Origin: Datisca glomerata
Lineage: Eukaryota > Streptophyta > Magnoliopsida > Cucurbitales > Datiscaceae
Direction of reading: 5' to 3'
Assembly (NCBI GenBank): GCA_003255025.1
Contig: QANY01005532.1
Coordinates: 248,001-312,000, forward strand
DNA: 64,000 bases
Shown piece after piece: positions 11,886 through 24,479 of this stretch (its first letter is position 1; each line of letters begins with the position of its first letter). The notes beneath the pieces are model-generated. The model was not told where the DNA came from, did not search any database, and saw only the letters and a list, made by a program, of their open reading frames with translations. The position numbers and the translations under genes were made by a program.

Positions 11886-12134
11886 TACGTCGATGGCTCC
11901 TCTACAATATGCATGGTAGGAAAGAAACATCGAGAAACCATTTCTAAGAAGAGTTTTTGGAGAGCGACACAGAAGATGCAACTTGTACATGCCGACATTT
12001 GTGGTCCCATCACACCTGAATCAAACTGCCATAAGAGGTACATACTCACATTTATAGATAATTACAGCAGAAAGTTGTGGATTTATTTCTTGAATCTTAA
12101 ATCAGAATCACTTCGTATGTTAAAAAAATTTAAG
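11886..12134 (+). pseudogene. Ty1/copia integrase fragment, part 1
   Basis: The plus-strand frame gives the zinc-binding end (ICMVGKKHRE) and the start of the integrase core: WRATQKMQLVHADICGP, YILTFIDNYSRK, then WIYFLNLKSES. The first catalytic Asp (HADICGP) and the FIDNYSRK motif are present. The frame is broken at 12134 by a DNA insertion and resumes at 13716. Upstream of 11886 it joins Athila-like DNA of opposite strand, so the 5' half of this copia is missing. Confidence 0.9.
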
Positions 12135-13715
12135 GGATGTTTGTTTTCGACTTTCTGCGTGGTAAAGTTCGTGGTAAACTTATTTTCTTGCACTTTCTCA
12201 TGTTTATTACAAGTATTCTCATTTGTCATGGTAAAGTTATTTAGCCTGGTAAAATAACAATCTCACATTACTTTCCCTACAACATTCCCACAAAAATCTA
12301 CTTTACCAAATAACTTTTCCATCTTACAACACATATATACACATTTTTAAAAATAACTTTTACCCAAATCCCCATAAAAATACCATTATTTGTTTTAATT
12401 ATTCTTACTTGATTTTGATATTTTATTTTCTTCAAGAATAAAGCCTCACAAAAGTGTCGTAAAATACTTTGATCCTGGTTAAACCGAAACGATCCTGATA
12501 CCTATTTTTGAGATTTTTTTCGTCTCTTCCGACTCGTCCGCCAATTCGTCTTAGGGTCGTCTCGTAAGATTAAAATATGCACGCGAATTGGAATGAATGA
12601 AATAAAATATTTTGTTTGAATTAAAGACATATAAACTCTTCATATATATAAAATCTTAAATCTAAATGATTAGAATACATGTTAATAATATCAAATATTT
12701 TTTTTGGAAATTAAAATTAGCCTCTTCCCTAAAATTAATAATATTCATAAACTATCAATATTTAAAAAATACTAAATTTATAAAGGAGAATATAACTGAA
12801 TTTTTTATCACGTCTCATTTTTTGTGTGGAGTACCGAACCTGTGGGATGAAACCACGAATGGGTGGGGTCCCCTCAATCATGTATATTCAATTTTAGATT
12901 GTATGTAACCAAAATATAAAAAAATTTACATCATTATTCTATTTTGTTAATGTGACAGTATTAAAATATTTTACCCATTCATGCCAGTGTGGAAGAATAT
13001 TGATAACCATGATATACATATCTACTAAAGAAAAGTACATGTAACTGGAAAACTGTTATGTATTATTAAATATTTTAATATGTTAATATAAGTGGCAGTT
13101 ATTTATATCAGATTTATTTTATATATAAAAGAGGAAAATTGTATGATAATTAATTTGTGATATCAGAGAAAATCTAATCAAACACGACATGAATTAATAA
13201 TATTTTTTAGTAGTTGCTAATAGAGAATCTGTATGCAATTTTGCTATGTAATTTTCAACAATTTTTCATTGAGCTTATTTATACGGTTTAAGTAAAAAAA
13301 TTATTTTAGTTTTTGGCATATTAAGAGAAAAATAGTTTATTTAATTTTATTGATGGGTTAATAAAATATTTAATAATTAGTGCATAAAATAATGTATATA
13401 TAAGACATAATGTGTATTATAATCTATAAATAATCATTGACAAGAAATTAAAAGTTGATAAAAAACTATAAATAATACATAATTTTATTACTTTAATATA
13501 ATTTATATAACTTTCCCAAAAATTTTATCAAACTTTCTCACTCAATTTTACCTAAGTATCCTACATACCAAACAAAGAAGGCATACTTTACAATAACTTT
13601 TTTCATTTAACCAAACATGGTAATCTTAATATCTTATCATCTAACTTTACCACTTAAACTTTTCCAGCAACTTAACTTTCCCAGCATTCTTACTTAACCC
13701 ATACCAAACGGCCAC
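12135..13715. mobile_element. 1.58-kb non-autonomous DNA transposon, TAA target duplication
   Basis: This AT-rich block splits the copia integrase. Both sides carry TAA (12132-12134 and 13716-13718). The ends form a short imperfect inverted repeat: GGGATGTTTG at the left, and GTGGCCGTTTGG on the opposite strand at the right. Subterminal words such as TGGTAAAG/CTTTACCA occur near both ends. Leaving out the insert and one TAA makes the copia frame continuous, which supports the borders. The three-base TAA/TTA duplication and GG...GTTTG ends fit the PIF/Harbinger (Tourist-like) class. No transposase is coded. Confidence 0.75.
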
Positions 13716-14015
13716 TAAGAGTCTAGGAGAAAATGAAATAGTAAATGTTATTTGTTGTCTTAGAACTGACCGTGGTGGAGAGTTTACCACACTTAAATTT
13801 GATGAGTATTGCAGCTCAAATGATATTACTAGACAACTCATCGCAGCCTACACCCCATAGCAAACGGAGAAGCTGACGATCAAGAATATGGTACAATGCA
13901 TGTTGACAGAGAAGCTTGTTCATAAAGAATTCTGGCCAGAAGCCATCAATTGGGCTATTTACTTGCTCAATCGATGTCCTACTCTTGCAGTCAAGGATAA
14001 TACACCACATGAAGC
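13716..14015 (+). pseudogene. Ty1/copia integrase fragment, part 2
   Basis: The frame continues from part 1 with LRTDRGGEF (second catalytic Asp), then IAAYTP, KNMVQCML, EFWPEAINWAIYLLNRCPT and ends at TPHEA. One stop lies where the family has a Gln before NG. It is cut at 14015 by the complete LTR copia. The target duplication GAAGC (14011-14015) is part of this coding sequence. Confidence 0.9.
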
Positions 14016-16086
14016 TGTTGGGGATTATTCCCTCAAATCATGTGTATTGATCTTTTGATATGAAATTTAATGAGAATTACATTTTTCTTATAATTGTTCT
14101 TTTAAGTTATTGTTGAATAATTTATAAAAATATCTAAAAATTTCATATTCATTAATGAGACTATGATCTTGTATTGGTACGAGTGGATTAAGATCATAGA
14201 TAATGAATAAAAATGTCAGTGACATATTCAAGTATGAAATCTTTAATGAATGGTTGCCAGTATAGTTCACTAAGCATTATGAATGCATGTGACCTAGATC
14301 CAGATAATTAATGTGGATAGAAATCTTAGTGAATATACTTTATATAATAAGATTATATATGATAGGACCGATATGAATTAATATCCTTATTAACTTACCG
14401 TTTATCATAAATATTTAATACACATCAATCTGATTATCATATGTGGGTCAGTTTGAATTCTAAGTAATCATGAACTCCTATACATGTCTACTGGATCTTT
14501 TGATTCTTTCGTTAAGGTCTGTTTGTAAAACAGGCTAGCAATTTTTGTTTTGGAGATTTAGTGATATGAATGGCTGGGAACATTATCTTACAAGACTTGG
14601 AATCCAAGTTTTCCTAACGGATAGTATATTGGTTCCATTAAGTGTTAATTCTGAAACTGGATGGTTATTGAGCTCAAATTTATAATACGATTATAAATTA
14701 GTTATTCACTAGTGAATTAATGGTACTTAAGGATCAAGAGGTAATTAGAAGGGTAAAATGGTAATTTTGATCAGTTCTAATTTACAAAACAATAATTGGA
14801 GGACAGAACTGCATGAAATAATTATATCAATGGACTACACGAGAATTCTATGTAAATACATTCTATAATATCTAATAGTATAATTTCATATTTATAGTGG
14901 AGTAATAATAGAATTAATAAATAATATTATTTAATTAAAGAGTTTAATTAATAATCTAGTTTATTGGAGCTTAGGATNTATATATATAATTATTGATTAT
15001 TTTTAAATTATCGATAACTGAAACAAAATATCTAGTTTGTGAAATTAGATAATTATAAATTATTATTAGATAATAATTTGAATCAACTAAATCTTTTATT
15101 TGTGAAATATTAGATAAGTTGGTTAATATGGATAATCAGATATGTTAATTTTGAATTAACTGATATCTAGATATTTATCTGATTAAAATAAATATTTAAT
15201 TCACAGTAATTGCCATTTGTCAATCACTGATTGGGTATCAAAGATTTATATGAACTACTGTAGTGTCACGTGGCACTACAATAGTGGGAGTGCAACACTG
15301 TAGTGCCACACGATGCTACAAAGGTGTCACGAGGCACTATGCTTCCTCACGGCACACTGTAGCGTCGTGTGACACTGCAGTTTTGCACAGTTGTAGTGGG
15401 TCCCACTATAATTGGTAATTTTATAATTAAATATTATTTCAGTTTATCCCTAAAAATCTGATACACCATTATTATAAAATATACATATATTATTCTAATG
15501 GCCTCAGTTGATGAATTAGTACATCAGTTCATTAAAAATTGAATTGAGAACACGGTTGGTGTCAGAGTGATTTTTCTCTATGATTAATAGTTAATCAAAA
15601 TTCTAAAAGAATAATCAACGCGTCATTTTAGAGAATTGTCCCACTAAAGTCCTTCTCAGTAAATCTCTAGATCTCTTGTGTTGAGTACATTTAGAGACAG
15701 AAAAAGTGTTTTGTAATATTTTTCGTGCCCACACACGTCCTAGTGTTTTAAGGATTGACTTAGAAGATCTTAGTGTAGATGTCGGAGTCTACTAATCGTT
15801 GGAATAGTTTTGTGGGAGGGATGATCGATTAGTTTTGTAAGGGCGCTTGATATAGACTACAAGAGGTATATAATTCATAACCTTGTATGTTGTAGATTTA
15901 ATGTATAAATATATAATGGATCCTGACTGATTGAAAAATAGTTTTCAATAAAAAAAAAATTTTATTTGGTTATCGTGGCATTGCATAACTTTTGTTTTAT
16001 TAAACGATTCGATCTTTATTAAAGTTTAATTTTTAAATTATCTCGAGCCACACGTTTTCATCGCGCACGCGTCGCGACGACCAACA
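14016..16086 (+). repeat. 5' LTR of the copia at 14016
   Basis: It begins TGTTGGGG and ends CCAACA, a perfect short inverted end, directly before the PBS. Compared with the 3' LTR it lacks a segment of roughly 170 bp (around 14975, where one base is N) and has about 70 extra bases of TGTAGTG/CACTACA motifs at 15285-15370. A 22-base near-perfect palindrome with a central CACGTG lies at 15259-15280. Confidence 0.95.
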
Positions 16087-16088
16087 AG

Positions 16089-16100
16089 TGGTATCAGAGC
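16089..16100 (+). promoter_or_regulatory. primer-binding site (initiator tRNA-Met type)
   Basis: TGGTATCAGAGC begins two bases after the 5' LTR end. It is the standard plant priming site for minus-strand DNA synthesis and confirms the plus orientation. Confidence 0.95.
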
Positions 16101-17972
16101 AGTCATTGCATATTTGTATATTAAATACTTTGTGGGTGTTCTTGCATTTTTCATAATATATTTTGATACATGTGAACGAATGGACAATTTGATTTTTGAA
16201 CGTATGGTTAAATAATGGATCGTTAATTGTATGGTGATTATTGGATTAAGCTTTGTTTTTTCAATTTTTCCTTAGATCTTGTGTAAGTCTTTTGGGAGCG
16301 TAGGATTTTTTGTAATTTTATTTTGAATATTAATTATTATTTTGATAGCGATAAGACTAAAAATGTATGAGACGAACGAGGAAGAAAAGGAAGAAATAGG
16401 AATTCCTAGGGAATTCTAGCGTAGCTGGGGCTGGCCAGCGGTTATGGCCGGCAGTAAGAGAGTCCTATCGTTGGTAGCAACTGTTGTCACATTTTGGAAA
16501 GTTTCATAGAAACCATAATACTAAATTACTCTCTCACTGTAGAATTTGATGATAACCCTAACTCTATCTATTATCTTTTAAATTTTAAAATTAATGCAAT
16601 TTATAAATTTAATTTTTAATTTTTAACTTTAACAAAATTAAAGATTAATTAATTGATTTAGTTTGCTCCAAGTTTGATCAAGTCAATAAATTATTTATTG
16701 ACTAAGTCAAATTCAATAATTATAAAAGATAATTATAGAGAGAATTTTTAATTCAGAAAAATAGTTTTTCCTAATTAAATGTTTTTTGTTCAAAACTTGG
16801 AGATTATGAAGATGAACATCAGGTGGAGAATGAGATATTTGGAAAATATGTAATCTTAGAGTCCTCTATGTGATTTTATTTCTTTATTTCAAAGGTTATA
16901 ATTTAGAAATATCTAATAGTTACTCAGTTCATTATTATTTTATTTAATTGTTAAATAAATATTTATTGATATGATTGATAACATGACCATGCATTAGCCG
17001 ATAACATGCCATACATGAAACTCCACACAATTTTATTTAATCATGCATCTCAACAGTACAAACATGATTTATTAGGATTTTCCTAATATATTTATATGAA
17101 TTATTTTGAGAAATCAATTTTATGTAAACTGCTGGGTTTTAATTAGTTAAAATTTAGTAATCACACCACACTAAGTGCTATAGTAACCTTTAAGATAACC
17201 AACTTTATTAAAAGAGTTTTATTAAAGTTTGTTGAATGTAATTAATTAGTTAATCTAAAGTTCACCTGATTATGACTTAGGCTCTTTAGAAGGTTAAATG
17301 AACTTAGACCAATTAGGTTTGATTAACTGTTAATTTCACATTCATGGGGTTATTATTTTACCTAGTAATTAGTTTAGAATTAATTGATTAGTTAAAATAG
17401 AAACACATAATCCTAAAATAGTGAGTGGGAGAAGGTTGACATGTCAATGTAACCTATGGTCTCCATCATTAGTACAACATCATGAGGTACGGTAAGGGCT
17501 TCGAGATGACTTTGTTTTCATCGCTCTAAGGAAGGTTTCGAGCTGTACCGATACCAAGGTTGAACTTCTTAAGAAGATAGGAGGAAGTGATGTAGTTTAG
17601 TTTTGACCGACCCTAAGGCGACATATTCTAAATGAAGTTATGGAATCTGAAATGTTGGGTTACACTCACAAACTCACAATTAAGCTTTCATGTGGATATT
17701 TATGACTTGACCAAACCTTATCGTTAAAAGAGAAAATATGAGATATTTTAACTTTTAATTAATAAGCATGAGAATGTTTCATAGACAGTCTGAGGTTAAT
17801 CTGACTGATTCTAAGGCAGCACATTAATCGTTGGGTTGTTTTATCATGATTAGTAACTGTCAAATTTGTGTGTTTATTATGTTGCATTCATGCATCACGT
17901 TTATTTTTTGAATTTTAGATATTTATCAATTATATTGAATCTTGTATGTTTTAAATTTCAGTTATCATTGTT
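16101..17972 (+). other. long untranslated leader of the copia element
   Basis: About 1.87 kb between PBS and gag start hold no ORF with recognisable similarity. The sequence is AT-rich, apart from a GC-richer patch at 16420-16470. The last bases before the gag ATG (TTAAATTTCAG at about 17951) look like a 3' splice site, but no matching donor could be assigned. Confidence 0.6.
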
Positions 17973-18810
17973 ATGTCTACCATGGGCAACCATGTTACTG
18001 CTTTACTCGCTCTTGAAAAATTAAATGGTGATATTTCATATGTTGGAAATCAAATATGAACTTAATGCTGATTTGTAAGAATCATAAGTTCATTCTTACT
18101 GAGGAATGTCCTGAGGAGCCCGCTGCTAATGCCACTAAGTATGTAAGGGACAAATATGATGCTTGGATCATATCAAACAATAAGGTGAAGTGCTACATGA
18201 TTGTGAGCATGAATAATGTTCTGAGAACCAAGCATAAAAACATGGAAATTGCCTATGAGATTATGGAATCTCTACAGGCGATGTTTGGGCCGCGGTCTGA
18301 TCAAAGTTGTCATGAGGTCACTGGGAGCTATATGATGACTAAGATGAGAAAGGTGCGTGAACATGTTTTGAACATGATCAACATAATGCACGAGCAAGAA
18401 GTACATGGGGCGACCATTGGTGAACGAACTCAAGTTAGTATTATACTTGAGCCGCTCACACCAGCTTTTTTACGTTCACGACCAACTATGTTATAATAAA
18501 TTGCAATTCAACATGACCCAATTGTTGAATGAACTGTAGATTTTTGAGTCACTCAACCTTAGAATGACCAAAGAGGGCGAGGCAAATGTTGTTGAGCAAA
18601 AGCATTCTTCCAATATTGTTAAGCATAGGAAAACAGAAGAACAATGGTAAGGACAAGAGTAATAACAAAATAGGAAAGAAAGCCAAGACATCACCAAAAG
18701 TCAAGAACAATAAGAATGACAACAAGACCAAGGGAAAATGTTTCCATTGTGGGGTTGAAGGTCATTGGAAGAGAAACTGTAACAAGTATCTCTCCGAGCT
18801 GAAAAGCAAA
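17973..18810 (+). pseudogene. copia gag with zinc knuckle
   Basis: The ATG at 17973 starts a gag N-terminus (VTALLALEKLNGD) that breaks after 28 codons. A shifted frame from 18056 carries the gag core for about 146 codons (FILTEECPEEPAAN, YDAWIISNNK, EIMESLQAMFG, VREHVLNM). After another break, 18586 onward reads a basic linker and a CCHC zinc knuckle, CFHCGVEGHWKRNC, at about 18749-18790. Gag forms the particle and binds RNA. The protein is split by frameshifts and a stop near 18494. Confidence 0.88.
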
Positions 18811-21652
18811 AGTAAATATGATGGCGAGGTCATTTTGAGAGTTGAAAGTGTTGCGTTCGTGTTAGCTAAAGCGCTAGGAATAGTATGTTTAGTTTTTGGA
18901 TATATTTATTTAGTTTTGAACAATGTTTATTATATTTCTTGGCTTTCGAGAAATTTGATTTCTCATTCATTTTTGCAAGAACAATTATTTTAAGTTTCTT
19001 TTTCATTAATAAAGAGTCTATTATTTTTAGGAATGGATTCAATATTTGTCAAGCTAAAGTTATAAACGGAATATATATGCTTAAACCGACTGAACGCGCG
19101 TTAAATAATTCTCAATTATTTGAAGCAGCAAAACCTAATAGTAACAAAAAAAATAGTTTCTTATAATGATGATAACACATATCTTTGGCATCTTAGGTTG
19201 AGACATATTATTAATCTAGATAGGTTAAATAGGTTAACAAAGCATGGTGGTTTGAGAGAACTAAAAGTTGAAACTTTTCCTGTCTGTGAACTCAATCTAG
19301 AGGGTAAAATGACCAAGTGATGTTTTTCTGTAAAGGGCCAAAAAGTTAAGGAACCGCTTGAGTTAGTGCATAGTGATGTCTGTGGACCTATCAATTTATA
19401 AGCTAGAGGTCAGTATGAGTATTTCGTCACTTTTATTGACGATTACCCAAGATATGGTTATACTTACCTAATGCAAAGAAAGTCTAAAACTTTTGAAAAG
19501 TTTAAAGACTTCAAAGCTAAAGCTAAAAAGCAATTAGATAAATCAATGAAAATCTTTCAATCAGATCGAGGTGGTGAATACTTGGATTTAGAATTCAAGG
19601 ATTACTTGCTGGAGTATGAAATCCTATCGCAACTCACAGCACCTGGAACACAACAAAATGGTGTTTCAGGAAGGAGAAACTGTACCTCATTGGATATGGT
19701 AGATCGATGCTAAGCTATTAATCACTACCACTCACATTTTGGAGATATGGATTACACACGACTACATACATTTTGAATGTAGTGCCTTCTAAGTATGTAA
19801 GTAAGACACTTTTAGAGTTATGAAATGACTCCAAACTCACTTTGCATCATTTTCGTATATGGGAGTGTCCAACTCACGTTCTTAAATCCAAGACTGGAAA
19901 CTTAGACTCAAGGTCTGAAGTATACATATTTGTTGACTATGCTCCAAAGACTAGAGCTGGGTACTTTTATAGTCATAAGGATCAAAAGGTGTTTGTATAG
20001 ATAAATGTGACCTCGAAGCAAAGTAGTTCTTGAGGAATTAACGACTGATGAGATTAGACTGCCTTTAATTTTCTACTGATAAACGACAAACTAGAGAAAC
20101 CATAGTTCCTAAAAGAAACCTCAATGCAACGTTGTAGTGGGAGGGTTGTGAGACAACCAGTTTGCTACGAACTAGAGACACATGTCCTAATGTCAAACAC
20201 TAAAAAAGATGATCTATTATCTTTTGAAGAAGCAATGGATGATCCTAAAAATGAGAAATGGCAAGATGTCATGAACCAAGCAATGGAATCTATGTATTCT
20301 AATTCCGTCTAGGAACTTATGGAAAAGTAGAGACTTTCAAGGCATGGTTAGTAGCCAATGGCTATACACAGAGGGAACGAATCGATTATGAAGAGATATT
20401 CTCCCCTGTGGCCATGCTAAAATCTATTCATATTCTTTTGTCCATAGCTACTAGTTTTCACTATGAGATATGGAAAATTGATGTCAAGAAAGCTTTTCTG
20501 AATGACTCTCTTGAAGAAAACATCTATATGATGCAACCAGAAGGGTTCGTACAAAAAGGGGCAAGATCAGAAAGTATGCAAGTTTCTTAAATCCATTTAT
20601 GGATTAAAGCAATCATCTAGATTTTGGAATCTTACCTTTGATAAGATAGTGGTTTTCTTAGTTCTTTATGTTGACGATATTCTACTCATTGGAAATTATG
20701 TAGAAACTTTGTCAAAGGCAAAAAAGTGGTTAGCTGAGAAATTCCAAATGAAAGATTTGGGTGAGGCGAGCTATGCTCTAGGAATCCAAATCCTAAGGAA
20801 TAGAATGAACAAGTCTTGACACTTTTTCAGGCATCTTATATTGATAAGGTGCTGGAGAGTTTCCCTATGAAGAATTTCAAGAAACGTCAACTACCGACCA
20901 GACATGGAATTGTTCTCTCCAAGGAACAATGCCCTAAGACACCACATAAGGAAGGGGATATAAGAAATGTTCCTTATGCTTGAGTTGTTGATAGTCTCAT
21001 GTATACCATGTTGTGTACGAGACCAGGCATCTGTAATGCAGTGGGAATTTTCAGTCGTTATCAATTGAATCCAAGTTTGGAATACTGGATTACAGTAAAG
21101 CATATTATCAAGTATCTTAGGAGAATGAGAAACTATATGCTTGTTTATTCAAGTGGAGATCTGAACCCCACTGGATATACTGATTCTGATTTTCAATCAG
21201 ACAGAGACAGTCAAAAGTCAACATCTGGATCAGTATTCACCCTAGGTGGAGGAGATATAGTCAGGAGATGTATTAAACAATTCTCAATTTTAGATTCCAC
21301 TATGGAAGTTGAATAGATAACGACTTGTGAAGCTGCGAAAGAAGCGGTATGGCTCATAAAGTTCTTTACTGATCTGGAAGTAGTTCCAAATATGGACAAG
21401 CCACTGATCCTGTACTGTGACAACAATGGGGTGGTAGTGAATTCCAAGGAACCGAGGAGTCATAAGAGGGGCAGACACATAGAGATGAAATATCATCTTG
21501 TAAGAGAGATCATGCATTGGGGGGATGTGACTGTTATGAAGATAGCGTCGGAACAGAACCCCGCTGATCCTTTTACAAAGACACTTCCTGTGATGTCATT
21601 TGAGGGTGACGTTCGTAACATGAGATTGAGAGAAATGCCACATTTTCTTTAG
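18811..21652 (+). pseudogene. copia pol: pre-integrase, integrase, RT, RNase H; protease core missing
   Basis: After the knuckle, the protease segment that should hold the DSGA-type catalytic site is deleted: basic gag sequence at about 18815 joins directly to the post-active-site region (LGIVCLVFGYIYLVLNN). Pre-integrase follows (WHLRLRHI at about 19186). The integrase core shows VHSDVCGP, VTFIDDY and FQSDRGGEYL. RT pieces include IDVKKAFLN (20478), YGLKQS and an intact LYVDDILLI (20667-20693). RNase H pieces include YTDSDFQSDRD and LYCDNNGVV (21412). Many stops and shifts break the frame, including inside integrase and between RT and RNase H. Confidence 0.9.
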
Positions 21653-21666
21653 GGAAAATGGGAGAT
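21653..21666 (+). promoter_or_regulatory. polypurine tract
   Basis: GGGAAAATGGGAGA lies immediately before the 3' LTR start (TGTTGAGG at 21667). It is the usual primer for plus-strand DNA synthesis. It follows the last RNase H codons by a few bases. Confidence 0.85.
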
Positions 21667-23839
21667 TGTTGAGGTTATGCCCTCAAAATATGTGTATTGA
21701 CATTTTGATATGAAATTTAATGAGAATTACATTTTTCTTATAATTGTTCTTTTAAATTATTATTGTATAATTTATATAAATATATGACAATTCCATATTC
21801 ATTAATGAGACTATGATCTTATTATGGTACGAGAGGATTAATATCATAGATTATGAATAAAAATTTCAGCAACATATTAAAATATGTAATCTTTAATGAA
21901 TGGTTGCTAGTACGGTTCACTAAGCATTTTATGAATGCATGCGATCTAGATTTGGATCATTGATGTGAATAGACATCTTAGTAAATGTACTTTATATAAT
22001 AAGATTATATATGATAGGACGGATGTGAATTAATATATTTATTAACTTATCGTTTATCATAAAGATTTAATACGCATCAATCTGATGATCATATGTAGAT
22101 TAGTCTGAATCATGAGTAGTCATGAACTCTTATACATGTCTACTGGATCTTTTGATTCATTCATAAAGGTTTATTTGTAAAATATGCTAGTGACTTTTGT
22201 TTTGGAGATTCAGTGATACGAATGACTAAGAACATGATCTTTCAAGATTTGGAATCTAAGGTTTCCTAACGGATTGTATATTGGTTCCCTTAAGTGCTAA
22301 TTCTAGAACTGAATGGTTATTGAGCTCAATTATATAATACTATTATAAATTAGTCATTCACTAGTGAATTATTGGCTCTTAAGGATCAAAAGGTAATTCT
22401 AAATGTAAAACGGTAATTTTGACCAGTTCTAATTTACGAACAATAATTAGAGGACAGAATTAGATGAAATGATTATATCAATGGACTGCACGAGAATAAT
22501 TTGTAACATTCTATAATATTTAAGAGCAAAATTTTATATTTATAGTGGCGTAATAATGAAATTAATAAATAAGATTATTTAATTAAAAAATTTAATTAAT
22601 AATCTAGTTTATTGGAGCTTAAAATTATAATTCCATGGTCCCCAAGTCACTTCTGTACTGCGCAGTCTAGGGTGTGAATATTTCAGGACATGAGAAAATG
22701 ACTGACTTGCAAAATTAATGTTTATTCTAGAGCAAATACATAAATATGAGATAATTATGTGTGATTAATTAATTAAAAATTAATTAATTGAATTATTATA
22801 TATAAGTTTCTGAAATTATATATACATAATTATCGATTATTTTTCAATTATCGATAAGTGAGACAAAATATCTAATTTATGAAATGAGATCATTATAAAT
22901 TATTATTAGATAATAATTTGAATCAACTAAATCTGTTATTTGTGAAATAACAGATAAGGAAGTTGATAGTGATCATTAGATATGTTAATTTTGAATTAAC
23001 TGATATCTAGATATTTATCTAATTAAAATAAATATTTAATTTGGAGTAATTACCACGTGTCAATCAGTGATTGGGTATCAGACATTGGCATAGACTACTG
23101 TAGTGCCACGTAGCACTACAGTCGGGGTGCAACACTGCAGTGTCGTGTAGCACTGCAATTGTGCACAGTTGCAATGGATCCCACTGCAATTGGTAATTTT
23201 ACAATTAAATATTATTTCAGTTTATCCCTAAAAATCCGATACGTCATTATCTAAAAAATATACATATATTATTCTAATGGTCTATGTTGATGAATTAGTT
23301 CATCAAAAATTGAATTGAGAACACGATTGATGTTAGAGTGATTTTTCTCTATGAGTAATAGTTAATCAAAACTCTGGAAGAATAATTATTGCATTTTTTA
23401 GAGAATCGTCTCACTAACGTCATTCTGAGTAAATCTCTAGATCGCATGTGTTGAGTACATCTATAGATAGAAAAAATGTGTTGTAATATTCTATGTGCCC
23501 ACACACGTCCTAGTGCGTTGAGGATTGACTTGTAAGATCTTGGTGTGAATCTCGGAGTTTACTGATCGTTGGAATAGTTTCATGGGACAGAGGATCAGTC
23601 GGTTTTGCAAGGACACTTGATATAGACTATAAGAGGTATATGATTCATAACCTTGTATGTTGTAGATTTAATAGATCCTGACTGATTGTAAAAGAGTTTT
23701 CAATAAAAAAAATTTTATTTGATTATCGTGGCGTTGCACAAGTTTTATTTTATTAAAATATCTTATCTTGGTTAAAAGTTTAATTTTAAATGGCCTCGTG
23801 CCACACGCTTCTGCCGCGCACGCCCCGTAACTACCATTA
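21667..23839 (+). repeat. 3' LTR of the copia at 14016
   Basis: It starts TGTTGAGG and ends CCATTA, where the 5' copy has CCAACA. It is clearly homologous to 14016-16086 over most of its length, including the promoter-like TAGTGCCACG motifs. An extra segment lies at about 22620-22810 relative to the 5' copy. The target duplication GAAGC follows at 23840-23844. Confidence 0.95.
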
Positions 23840-23860
23840 GAAGCTTGGTCTAGCTTTAAA
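23840..23860 (+). pseudogene. last remnant of the outer copia integrase
   Basis: After the target duplication the outer copia frame continues for a few codons (EAWSSFK, as in the family's EAWSGFKP region). It is then cut by the CACTA end at 23861. The rest of this copia is not found on the far side at 36284. Confidence 0.75.
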
Positions 23861-24470
23861 CACTACAACAACAAAAACCCTATGATAGCGGCCAAAAAAC
23901 GCTATCATAGGGTTTTCATAGCATTTTTCGAACACTATGGTTGCCAACGTTATTAAAACTTTGTCCTTACAATAGCGTTTAAAAAACGCTATCCTAACAA
24001 CTTTCAATAGCGTTTCAAGATGCTATTGTAACCTTTCAATAGCATTTTTCAAACGCTATCGAAAGTGTCCCATTGCGCTTGATGACTTTCTATGGCGTTT
24101 ATAAAACGCTTTCAAAATGTTAGGATAGCGTTTTTTAAATGCTATTAATAGTAGTTGTGATACTGTTTTGAAAACGTTATCGTAGGGTCGGAGTTTTAAT
24201 AACGTTGGCAGCCATAGTGTTATGAAAAACGGTGTGAAAACCCTATGATAGCGTTTTATAAACCCTATGATAGCATTTTATAAATGCTATGATAGCATTT
24301 TATAAACGCTATTATAAGCGTTTTATAAATGTTATTATAAGCGCAGCAACAATGTGATGCTTTCTATAGCTTTTAAATGCTATTGTATGTCTAATCATAT
24401 CATAACTACATTTGTCTATTGTGCTTCTTTAGGCTATTATATTATCTTATAGGGTTTTAAATGCTATAAA
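23861..24470. repeat. left CACTA terminal and subterminal repeats
   Basis: It begins CACTACAACAACAAAAACC. A perfect hairpin follows (CCCTATGATAGCG at 23878-23890 against CGCTATCATAGGG at 23900-23912), then about fifteen degenerate ATAGCGTTTT/AAACGCTAT units in both orientations. In this family such units bind the transposon's DNA-binding protein, so this is the likely cis-acting end. Confidence 0.9.
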
Positions 24471-24479
24471 TAATTTACA

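Larger units (their letters stand above)
14016..23839 (+). mobile_element. complete LTR Ty1/copia retrotransposon (degenerate)
   Basis: The element is bounded by LTRs 14016-16086 and 21667-23839. It has a PBS at 16089-16100, gag, pre-integrase, integrase, RT and RNase H in copia order, and a polypurine tract before the 3' LTR. A 5-base target duplication GAAGC flanks it (14011-14015, 23840-23844). It sits inside an older copia integrase. The LTRs differ at many sites and by large indels, and the coding region has many stops, so the insertion is old. It is plus strand, and about 9.8 kb is a normal size for a copia with 2-kb LTRs. Confidence 0.95.

Noticed and set aside
11826..12257. 143-codon plus ORF as a single coding unit
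   Set aside because: Its first 20 codons read antisense Athila-like RT DNA and its last 40 codons read the TAA-type insertion; only the middle is copia integrase.
23861..24470. Left CACTA end as a separate small MITE
   Set aside because: No second CACTA end was found within the next few hundred bases, and the following sequence matches the right arm of the large composite.
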